DNA from: Pectinophora gossypiella
Taxonomy: Eukaryota; Arthropoda; Insecta; Lepidoptera; Gelechiidae
Direction: 5' to 3'
DNA: 64,000 nt
Assembly (NCBI RefSeq): GCF_024362695.1
Contig: NC_065424.1
Location: forward strand, 3,074,786-3,138,785
Shown here: positions 32,879 to 42,800 of the stretch, in pieces
Numbering within the stretch: position 1 is the first letter of the stretch
Layout of the letters: every line of letters starts with the position of its first letter
Notes under the pieces: generated by a model
Told to the model about the DNA's origin: nothing
The model's input: only the letters and a program-made list of their open reading frames with translations
Database searches by the model: none
Translations under genes and position numbers: made by a program

Positions 32879-34159
32879 ATGCTGGGAAAAGTCTTAGACT
32901 ACCAAGCTAAACAAATCACATACAATGTGTACTCTTTCTACAAGGAACGCAAATCGCTGCCTAAATCTTACGAGCATGCAAACGATATCAATTTAATTGA
33001 TACAGTTTCGGTTGTTACCGGTCTGTCGAAGAGTTCCGTCACAAGAATCATTCGTGAAGGAAATGCGATGAAAATTGAAACGGGCTCCGTTGTTTTCACC
33101 CCTCAAGAGAAGAGAAAACACATTAGAAAGAAGAGAATAGACGTCGATGAAGTCAAGAAGGGGTTAATAAGAAGAAAAGTAATTCAATTTTATTCTGCAA
33201 AGAATGAAGTGCCTAGTGTTAGAAAATTGAATGCTGTTTTAAAAGAAGAAAAAATATTATCTTGTTCTAATGAGTATTTAAGGCTGTTGCTTCACAAACT
33301 GGGATTCACAAATGCAGAAAATGATTCGGACGACGGCATGTTTGAAGAGCGCCCAGAACTTATTGAAGAAAGAAAGAAATATTTGCAACGAATGAGAGAG
33401 TTCAGAAATCAGGACAAAACTATATTTTACCTAAACGACACCAGTCGATGGAACCTAGTTCAAACTGTAATATGTAAACCGCAAGAAATGCCTAGTTATA
33501 TAATGGTGCATGCCAGTGGCGACACAGGGTTTTCGGATGGACAAATATTGAAGATGAAGGCGAAACCAAAGACCGAAGAGGCCTTCGAAAATTTCGAGAA
33601 CTATGATTGGATGAAAGGCACAATATTACAAAACATACCTCCGTCTTCAGTGATTGTACTAAACCAACCGTACTGTGAATCAGCCGAGTCCATCCTTCAT
33701 GACGAGAAGCCCACTACTGCAGCCACTCGAACAATGTTGCAAGATTGGCTAAAACGTCATAACATTCCTTTTAAAGAGACTGATGCAAAATGTGACCTGT
33801 TCAAGATTATTAATAGTCAAGAAGCAAGTCTACAATACAGTTTGAGCAGACTAATAATAGAGAAAAATCACGAGGTGCTACATTTACCTGAACACCATGT
33901 TGACTTGAATCCGACGGCCATTGTTTGGGAGCAGGTAAAAGGGAATGCTGAGAAGACATCCCCTAAAGTCTTATTTAAAGAATATGCTAAGAAGAAATGG
34001 GAAAAATGTTTCGAAGATGTGAAGCGAAATGAGGAGGAGTATTTTAATTATAATAACGACCTGAAAGTAGATAACACAGTTTCTATTGTTTACGTGAAGA
34101 AAGAGATAAAGTCTGAAAGTGAAGACAGTATGGATTTCGAAGAGCATAACCTTTTGTAA
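32879..34159 (+). CDS. Domesticated Tc1/IS630-type (DDE) transposase-derived protein
   Basis: An intact single-exon ORF of 426 aa. Residues about 10-70 and 95-145 form two helix-turn-helix-like segments (VVTGLSKSSVTRIIREG; SVRKLNAVL...EYLRLLLHKLGF). The rest follows the IS630/Tc1 DDE fold: FRNQDKTIFYLNDTSRW, PPSSVIVLNQPYCES, LPEHHVDLNPTAIVWEQVKG. Family members normally have Y(L/F)DET, V(M/L)DNA and NPIE at these places, so all three catalytic acids appear substituted (N, N and A). The C-terminus is acidic, with sumoylation-like VKKE and IKSE motifs. No TIRs flank it, the frame is unbroken and a CpG-rich region precedes it. This points to a host gene that keeps DNA binding but not transposition. 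The molecular role is unknown. The start is the first ATG, with AAAATAAAA before it. Confidence 0.75.
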   Translation: MLGKVLDYQAKQITYNVYSFYKERKSLPKSYEHANDINLIDTVSVVTGLSKSSVTRIIREGNAMKIETGSVVFTPQEKRKHIRKKRIDVDEVKKGLIRRKVIQFYSAKNEVPSVRKLNAVLKEEKILSCSNEYLRLLLHKLGFTNAENDSDDGMFEERPELIEERKKYLQRMREFRNQDKTIFYLNDTSRWNLVQTVICKPQEMPSYIMVHASGDTGFSDGQILKMKAKPKTEEAFENFENYDWMKGTILQNIPPSSVIVLNQPYCESAESILHDEKPTTAATRTMLQDWLKRHNIPFKETDAKCDLFKIINSQEASLQYSLSRLIIEKNHEVLHLPEHHVDLNPTAIVWEQVKGNAEKTSPKVLFKEYAKKKWEKCFEDVKRNEEEYFNYNNDLKVDNTVSIVYVKKEIKSESEDSMDFEEHNLL

Positions 34160-34262
34160 AATAATCAAATCATGTGATATGTGATTTATTTCATTAGTAA
34201 TCTACAATTGATCTTTTGACTCTTTGGTATTTTTTTTGTATCTCTGTTATAATTCATTCCAC

Positions 34263-34268
34263 AATAAA
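34263..34268 (+). terminator. Polyadenylation signal for the transposase-derived gene
   Basis: An AATAAA hexamer about 105 bases after the stop codon at 34159, followed by a TG-rich stretch. Confidence 0.55.
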
Positions 34269-35058
34269 AAATATGTCATTGATTTTACAGTGGTACCTAT
34301 ATGTAGGTATCTTACCTAACTAGGTACCTACCTAGCCCGCAATTAAAAATGTTGAATTACTTACCTGTAATTTTGCAAAGCGCTAAGCGGTAAAATAAAA
34401 GTTCATACCCTTTGAATATTTGTTTTATTTAACAAACGATGTAAACTTCTGAAAGTTACCTACCTACCTACTCGATGCGACGATAACATATCGCAAGAAC
34501 CTAAATATCGTGTGTAGCCGTTATGTTACGCCCAGCTGGCAGAGAAGTTTAGCCATTATTATCCAACCAAATGAATTGTTATTTCGCCTCGGTCTGCGTG
34601 CTGATTTTATCCTACTCGCTCTCCTACAGTGTGTATATAGCCATTTCTTTTCAACATTTTATCACAAACCTTTTAATTTTGTAGTTTAGTAGGTAGCTAA
34701 AGAATGTGAACGTCTGTTTTACGTTGTAACCTTCATTTTTTCGGGAATACAAAAAGGGCAGCCGGTTAGTTAGGTTAGCGGTTGTTATTTCGGATCTAGA
34801 TGAAATAATAAAGCTGTAATAAACTGTATTTGAAAGAGATTAGAACTAGAAGTTGGTTAGTGCTTACAGCAGTGACTTTACTTTAATTTTAGTGCTGAAA
34901 TTGAAGCTTCAGTGAAGAATCGTTAAAATTAAAGAAAAAAGGCAAAAACCAAACTAGGTTAGGTAGGGAGGTACCTAGACCTACCTTAACCACTAATCAA
35001 TCGATTAAAATATATTTTATTTAGGTAGGTACGTATAAATAATATTTAAATAAAAAAA

Positions 35059-35112
35059 ACCATTTGTATATAAAAAATCTCTAGAAGGGCAGATTTTTTA
35101 TATACAAATGGT
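35059..35112. repeat. Perfect 22-bp hairpin with 10-base loop
   Basis: The arm accatttgtatataaaaaat plus ct (35059-35080) is exactly complementary to 35091-35112. The loop is ctagaagggc. Weaker pairing continues outward through A/T tracts. No coding context. It could be a MITE core or a transcribed hairpin. Confidence 0.8.
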
Positions 35113-35344
35113 GTGGTTTTTTATATACTAGAGAATGTTAGGTTACCTATACTAAAAATACCGTAAGTTAGGGTAAGGTTGGTGTAATAAAAACGGGAGC
35201 AGGTAAAGGCCTCCAGCAGGCGTAATGGTGATGAAGCCGCCTTTACTATAATGTCTACCCTGCACGAAGCACGAAATCGTGTTGTGTGTAGTAGGCCTAA
35301 CGCAAAACGGATTAGATATTTATTTTTCAAAACGGAGAGTGTGT

Positions 35345-35480
35345 TTCTTTAGAAGCGGAGCGGAGCGGAGATGTGCAAGAATCGGACCAATTGACAAACC
35401 GTTATCTCTATCGTTCCCCATGCTGTGTTTATCTATTCCGAGCGTCTCCGCTCCGCTCCGCACCGCTCCGCTTCGCTTTA
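35345..35480. repeat. Fold-back element with (GCGGA)n arms
   Basis: The left arm agaagcggagcggagcggag (35351-35370) and the right arm containing ctccgctccgctccgcaccg and ctccgcttcgct (35446-35477) are complementary across a ~75-base spacer. The sequence outside is AT-rich. It is probably a small palindromic MITE. Confidence 0.65.
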
Positions 35481-36329
35481 ATGGAAACTCGTTGTTAACG
35501 ATCTCTTTTTATGAGATATTTAAAAAATAAGAGGGAGGGATTAGAGATGAGTCAGTGAGACTATGGTTTTATTTTTCATCCTTCCGCATTTTCGGCTTTC
35601 AATCCGGAGTCCGGATTTCGACTTTGCATCCGGAGTTCGGACGTTCTCTATGGTTTTAAGTGGTCCTAATTTTGAAGCGGAGGTACTGCGGAACGCCCGA
35701 TTGTACATGGACTACAGGGACCGTAGACGGGGTGCTCGGGCGGGTGGGGTGGGGACCGCCCCATCCCCATACTCCCCACACGCTCCTTTTCTCCCCACTC
35801 CCACTATTCCAGGTAAGCGTGTGCTGTGCCGCTGACAGTGTGGGGCGTTTTATATTATTTCGTAACTGAAATGTCTGGACTTTATTTTTGAAATGTCTGT
35901 CATTGTCGGGACTTACCTACCTATTGATCAATCAATATGTTTTTTCAATATGTTTTTCTGATACATTCCAATCCTTACTTAAATTAAATTACTAATTTAG
36001 TTTGTAAGTCACTGTACTAACAATATATGCATTAATGTCCGAAATAAAGATATATATTTAATTTGCTACCTTCACTTGACTCAGAGTAATGCCCTTAATT
36101 CCTACTCTACCATAAATTAAGTCGACACCTGGGTATCTAGCACGCCATATCACTGACATATACCTATGCTGAGTAAAATTATTTTCATAAAATTAACATA
36201 CTTACTTAGGTAGGTTAGGTACCTAGTTAACCTAGATGTGAAAGGAAACATGGCACATTTTGTACCTTTGCTAGATTTGATAAGCCACGAAGCCAGGGTT
36301 GAACTATTTAGGTAATCTTTAAACAATTA

Positions 36330-36715
36330 CGTTCTCCATAAAAATATAGATGGCGCTGTTCAGATTGAACGTGATAATTGCCTATTTTCTCATCACTCGG
36401 GGCAAGTACATAATTATTCAAAAATATAATCTAATGGTTGAGTGAGATATATAGTATAAAAATAATTGTTGCTTATTATTTTGATCAGATAAGTATAGAA
36501 TTATGTTGCTACGTTTATTGCTTCTCTTTATTTAATGTGTGTGCCCGAGTGTAATAACAAGGGTCATCATTTATTAAATACCCAAAAACAAAGATAAAAG
36601 ATTCATAATGTTTGTTATTCATGAAAGTAGGAGGTTAAACGAAGGCAAATCTGTACACCGCCATCTATATTGTTTTCCGGGAACGTAACCAGGAAAGTCC
36701 CTCATTATCTGTATA
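36330..36715. mobile_element. MITE with atagatggcg ends
   Basis: The element opens with aaaatatagatggcgctgtt and closes with ccgccatctatattgttttc followed by gggaacgtaaccaggaaagt. The 59490-60195 stretch holds the same modules (tagatggcactgttaatag, ttttgtctttgtttttgggt, aatgatgacccttgttatta, cgccatctatattgtttttg) inverted, with a different insert. Transposase coding is absent. Confidence 0.6.
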
Positions 36716-36889
36716 TACAGGTAAGGTAACTGGGCGCCCTCAGGCCCGTTGTCTTAAATTTTGTACTGGGTGAGCGCTCTCAGCCCATTTGTCCTACAAT
36801 AAGTCACGTGAAAAAAAACAGGTAAGGTATACCAGACTATTATTTGAAAAAAAAAGCTTGTTTAAAATATGTAGGTAGGTTTAACAACC

Positions 36890-36955
36890 AGGGACCAACG
36901 GCTTAACGTGCCCTCCGAAGCACGGAATCATCTAAAGTAAGATGATTATAGGTAT
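36890..36955 (-). mobile_element. tRNA-derived SINE fragment
   Basis: The block gggaccaacggcttaacgtg, followed by ccctccgaagcacggaatca, matches the SINE body on the minus strand. Both ends are missing. Confidence 0.65.
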
Positions 36956-37012
36956 CTTAAAAAAAATCTTTTTCCGTTCGCTAATCTAAGTTTATTTTAA
37001 GTTACGTATACT

Positions 37013-37310
37013 TGTAATTTTTTTATCCACCGAAAAGGAAAGGGACGGGACTGCATCAAATTTATAGTACACACGTCAATTTTAGGCAGTAATTTAAAAA
37101 ACCCTTCCAAAATATTATTATAATGACCAATGACCAGACAGAATTAAGTTGACAGCCCACGTCAAACGGATTGCATATTAGCGATATGCCTATTATATTC
37201 CCCCGGGTTATTCATTCTTAAAATTATCACTTGTCAATCATCCGCCCCCTTCCTTTTCGGCGGATAAGAAAATGACGGGTATAATATGCCTGCAGGAATC
37301 GGGGCTATTA
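37013..37310. mobile_element. Fold-back MITE, ccgaaaaggaaagggacgg family
   Basis: The left part ccaccgaaaaggaaagggac and the right part ccccttccttttcggcggat plus aagaaaatgacgggtata are inverted repeats. The interior has a cccgggttattcattctta module. The complete relative is at 40929-41224. Confidence 0.7.
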
Positions 37311-37375
37311 CCTACCTACAACAACATCCAACGTAGGTACTTTTTGTATTATTAATCGATATAGGTACATACAAT

Positions 37376-37640
37376 AGGCTAGTTTCCAACTAGTCAAATC
37401 AGATACTTTTTAATAAACGTCAAAACATAAAGTTACTATGGAATTTGTATGAAAAAGCACACTGTGACGTCATAGAAAAGCGTAATAAAATATCGGACTT
37501 ATTGTTACGTTTTTCTTGATTACAATTCATAAATAAGTTAAATAGAATGAGGAAAATGTTTTTCGGTCGTTTTAGATCTGTCTTTCTTTAGCAATCACAA
37601 TTTCATAATTTATCTTGAACCTAGTACACGACCCAATTAT
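37376..37640 (+). repeat. Dispersed ~250-bp repeat, gtttccaactagtcaaatca family
   Basis: Second copy of the family described at 25671, with the same start, the gacgtcatagaaaa block and a tagtacacgacccaatta end. Confidence 0.75.
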
Positions 37641-37739
37641 CGAGCAACACTACTTTTCCGATTTCCGGTTTGGTTTTCTGATTTCCGAAAACTCGGATTC
37701 GGATTCGGTTTTACCATTGTTTTTCGGATTGGATTCATT

Positions 37740-37880
37740 CTTTTATTATTATTAACTCAGGCAGGCAGTTTTCACTGATAAGTGCCTGTATTCAACTATT
37801 CAGTTGTGTTTTCCTTTCTCTGTTTTAGTTTAGATTTATAAAAAAGCGAGCGAAGCCGCGGGCAAAACCTAGTTGTATTA
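37740..37880 (+). repeat. Repeat ending gcgagcgaagccgcgggcaa
   Basis: It ends in gcgagcgaagccgcgggcaa followed by aacctagtt, a terminal phrase very common in lepidopteran repeats. A diverged relative (gagcgaagccgggcgggtcg) occurs at 10021-10041. The 5' limit is uncertain. Confidence 0.4.
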
Positions 37881-39000
37881 TAGGTACTGTAGGTACACAG
37901 CGGGGAGCGCCGAGTGCCGAGTGCTCTCCACTGTTTAAGGGCTCTCACCGGGATTAGCGATCCGAGGGCCTGCCCTTAGTCATAGACATTTTTATATAGG
38001 TAGGTATGAAGGTAATTATCTATATAACACTAAGTAGGTAAGTACCTACTAATGTGCTTATCACGTGATTTCACATTATTTTTATTTTTTTTAGGTTCTC
38101 CTTTTTCTTGATTTAATGCTATTATAATTAATTATCAATCATAATCACACAGTAACTAAAGTTAGGTATTTATTACTTATTTAATAAAATAATACAATAC
38201 AAACACTTGCTAAATCTATTTTATTAGCCTACTTAGAATTTTATTTTAAATACTAGGTGTAGTAGATACCTATACAAGTACAATATTAGATTCGCATCGC
38301 ATGTACCTACTTACCTCCCCAACATTGAAGCAATTTAAATAATTTTACGACACGACTAATCGGACCATCGGAAAACACGCTCGCTCAATACTCAGAATAT
38401 CAAGCCGAGCGCTTAGCCAGCCCTCGGCGGGCGCTCAGCGCGTCGCTCTCGTCGATATTGTACCTATTATTATTATTACCCGTACGAATCACTCCATTCC
38501 ATTTCCATTATCGGCGCAGCGACGACAACGCGTTTCTCGTTGTTGCCACTCGACTCGGCTAAGCGAGGTCATTCCTACTTATTCCTATCAACTGGCACAA
38601 AATACGACTTCACAAATACAAAGTCTACAAGCGAGCAATACACCACCCACTTTTACCTTGGTGAGATATGCAAGCGTACATTTTATACTTCGTGATACAT
38701 TTATGTAAGCTAGTAAGAGACAGCGATAGTCTAACAGCATTTTAAAGCGGTTGTGCAACGAAGACAGCTGTATATTGCATTTTGCGGCCCGAAATTTGAT
38801 AGCCAGCCAATACTGGCACTCTACTGGCACTTTGGCACCCCGCGTCGTCGTTCGGCCTCGGCTAGTCCGGACTGCAACGGAACGGAAAGGACGGAATTTC
38901 ACGCTTGTGTTTGGTTGTGCCCGGGTCGAAACGTGGAAACGACGATTAAACACACAACGTCCTTGATTATTATTCTTCTAATTACAATTGTAATTTGCAT

Positions 39001-39429
39001 AGCGGTATTACAGTTGTAATAAATCGAATCGTTAACAAAAGCGGATAACGATTGATTGCTATAGCCGACGACGCTCTGTGTTCCTTTGTGTGCTCTGTGA
39101 AGTGCTATTTCTTGACGTTTTCATTTGACGGCTACACGGCTAGCTAGCTATGTTTTATTTAGCCGGCCATTTTGTATTTTGACTGTTTCGGTCGGCATAG
39201 AAGTTCGCGGAAAATATCTTGATTCTCTTCATTTACACACAGTTTTCTATTGCTTTTCCCTGAATATTGATTGAAGTGCTAGAACAGTGAATTATTAGTT
39301 AGTATTTGACTTGAAATCGGTGAAGTGAAACTGAAGAAGAATTCTTGTTGATGCCTTGAAGTTAAAGAGAATATTATAATAATATATAACGATATTATAA
39401 TAATATAGACTGTAAATGAAAGGATGAAA
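39001..39429 (+). promoter_or_regulatory. Putative promoter and non-coding first exon of the zinc-finger gene
   Basis: The interval ends in a consensus donor (gatgaaa|gtgagtattg, GT at 39430-39431). The coding exon begins after acceptor tgttcacag at 39859. Splicing the two creates a short upstream ORF whose ATG is at 39424. The transcription start was not located. Confidence 0.4.
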
Positions 39430-39859
39430 GTGAGTATTGATGTCTATTTACGTGTTCTAGCAGTGTGTTCTATTGTGGTATGAACTCGGCATGGGTTTGT
39501 TATTGTATGTTGACTAATTTCGCTTGTGTGAAACTGTGAACGCTGTTTACATCTTTATTTGACTTAAGTTGCAGTAGCCTAATGTTTCTCAATAACTTTC
39601 CCTATCTTTCCTGTTTAACACAAAGTATATAAAATACAACAAACCTACCAAAGAAACCTTTCATTAAAATAACACGAGTTAAATCACAACTCCATGTTTG
39701 GATTTGCGAAAAACTATAACAGTCATCATTTTAGTTTCTTTATTTAACTTCAATGTTCTACTGTAAAAACTAATTTAAAAGTTACTTTTTGTTGCCGAGT
39801 AATTACCATACCAAAAGTATTCATTGGCTTTATTACTTATTTAAAGTACTTGTTCACAG

Positions 39860-42800
39860 GTACATCATGGCAACAAATATAGATTCTGAATTTCCATCAT
39901 CGCCACCAAATGATGAATCAGGTTTGTTTCTGTTTATATTTTGTTTTTCATGTTTTGTTGTGTTTGGGTATAATTATAAAATGGTGGTCTTTCGGCAATT
40001 GTTATTAAGACGAAAGATGATTTTTAAATCTGCTTTCTTTCTTTTTGCCATTCAGATTCAGAAGTCGAAATAACCTTTCCAAACTTTTTGTTTAGTTTGC
40101 TTGTAGGTTCTATAACTTCAACAACTTAACACTTTGCTAATACGTAAACTCCTTGGATGTCTAATTAGTTTGTACGAGTTACCTAGGTATATGTTTTACA
40201 ACTTAAAGGTACTTATAATATTAAGAGACTCAAATCCATCATGTGTCCGAGGAAGGAAGTTCCGAATACTATGTTTGGGTGTCTTAAGTTGCTAAAGAAG
40301 CTCAGGCTGCATTACGGGCACATCCCAACAAATAAGTTTTGTCACTTGATGGGTATTAAACCCTCTCTGTGCCATGTCTGTCAGAAGACCACCATACCAT
40401 ATATTGTTGGAATGTGCCCAGAATGCAGATGTGAGAAGAAGTGTTTTCCACTCTCATGGTGTAACTTCCCTTGGCAATGGAGAAGTCAATTGCTGGTTGG
40501 AAGAGCCACTATCATGTAGAGCCACTGTCATGGCTTTTAGTTTGTATTATTATGTTAACCAATTCTTTGAATAGGTATGCGAAAGCACCTGGCATGCATG
40601 ATTGAGTAATCATGCGTGTAGGTGCAGGGTGTTCAAAACCTCATTAAAAGTTAGAAAAAAAAGTTGCTAAAGAATCCAATACCTATTTTGCATTATGAAT
40701 AGATTGTATAGGTAAGTAAAAAAAAAATACATATGGAAATGTACAAGTTACCTACTTTGTTAATACTAAGATGAACATATGACATTGTCAGAAAAACTTT
40801 AGATTAAAATATTATTTTTTTCTGAAGTTTTTCTCTTCCTTTCTAATACTTATAGTTATGGTACTATGTTTGCATCAAATTTAAAAAAAAAGTTTTGTTG
40901 CTCAGAATCAGTATCATTACCATTGGCCCCGATTCCTGCAGACATCTCTTAATTTTACTTTAAGTTATACCTGTCATTTTCTTATCCGCCGAAAAGGAAA
41001 GGGACGGATGATTGACAGCTCTTAATTTTAGGAAGAATGAGTAAATAAATGAATAACCCGGGCGAATTTTTAGACGGTTGTTTTAGATTTGTGCTTAAAA
41101 TTGACGTGTGTTCCATAAATTTTATGCTTGTCGATTACCCGTCCCTTTCCTTTTCGGCGGATAAGAAAATGACAGATATAACCTAAAATAAAATTAGATG
41201 GTATTTACAGGAATTAGCACCATTATCTAACTAGAATCTAACTAGATATGTGATCTATTTTTCTTACATTTTATAATAAATATTTTTAATATAAATCAAT
41301 TTGTATTGTATTACTTAGAGGTATTCACTTACACCTACTATGTTATATGATGTAGATACTGCAAAAATATACAAGAATTGAACATTCATATTTATGTATA
41401 AATAAAAATCTAAGTAGAGTTACTTTACTTCACTAAGTTCTAAGAAAAGTTGTTTAGAACATGTCTTTCATTACCTAGTTCAAAGTTCAGCAGAATACTT
41501 ATAGGATACATAGGTATATGTATATATTTTTTCTATTTGTTTTTTGCTGAACTGTACATTTTGCGATTTCTAAATGTGAATATGCACTCTGGGGAATATA
41601 GGTAGGTTTATTCTTCTTCTATCGTGTAGGTTGTGAGGTGGATTACCAACCCCATCAACCCTGGTGTCAGGGTAACTAAATTACACTGCAGTGGGATCTT
41701 ATAGACTAGATTAGTCCTAACACATTAATATGAAATGAAAGTCGCCAATAGCAAGAACACGTTTTGCGAAGGAGGTGTTTTGCTAAATGCTCAATATGAA
41801 AAGTGTGTCTTTTGTGAAGTACACATTAAGTGTCAAGTGAAATTTTGCACCTTGCGACACAATAATTATCTTCTGTTAGCAGTATTTAGGAATATTAAAG
41901 AGGGAATGTTAAAGATTTTATCCTGAAAAGTGGAATAATACCTACTATAGCAGATTTTTTAAGAATTTGTTTAGTTGTGAAATAATTCGTCCCTGACGTC
42001 ATAAACTGACGTATCTCAAATTTTTAGCGAATCTGAGTTGTACCTTTTGTTATTGTCAATAAGACACGAATTATTTTAACAAAAATTGTAGGTACGTCAG
42101 TTTGCAAAGCCAGCCACGAATTGTTAGCTACCTACCTGTGATTTAATAGTATATTTATTTATTTAATATTTGGGAGACCAACAACTCTTAAAAACTGTAG
42201 CAAAAAAAAATCTTACTTAAAAACCAAGCCAATGACAGGGTCCACCTATATAATATAATATGGTGTTGAAACACTCGTTTTTTGTCTGTGATCTTATATA
42301 ATTTGTTATCTTCGATCAACAACCAACCTGGATAACACGGCGACTGACAAATCTTCAATATTTGTTTTGTCTTTTTTCAGATGCGGATGGCGATGAAGAA
42401 GAGCCAGTAAACACCAAGCCGATCTCAAACAATGTTGCTGACATTTTAAAGAGACTTGAGTCGACTGGAGCTTTATTGAAGCAGCCGAAGAAAGAGTACA
42501 GGTGTTACACCTGCAACGAGGACTTCCTCGATTGGGGAGACCTTGAGAATCATCTCATCCAGCACGTGTCGCAGCCCTCGGTGGTGCTCGACAAGCTGCC
42601 GTCCGACGACGAAGATGTCCCTTCGTCCGGGGACGACTGGTCCGACGAGGAGGATGACGTCCCCAATCCTCCTCCCCAGCAGAAAACGCCCCAAAAGATA
42701 GACATATCACAAATCATGAAGAAAACTGGCATCTCCATCAAAAAGCCAGGACAGTCAGACACCACCAGCGCAGCAAACTCCGATTCGGCCCTCAGCAAGC

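Larger units (their letters stand above)
34269..39000. other. Gene-free stretch with repeats
   Basis: AT-rich spacer with abundant taggtacctacc words, several MITEs (annotated separately) and no supported gene. Overlapping open frames at 38588-39019 on both strands have no domain. The region 38380-39000 is more GC-rich and may include upstream regulatory DNA for the zinc-finger gene. Confidence 0.5.

Noticed and set aside
38588..39019. Overlapping open frames of up to 121 codons on both strands
   Set aside because: No domain, no consistent codon bias and no splice context. Overlap on both strands suggests composition, not coding.
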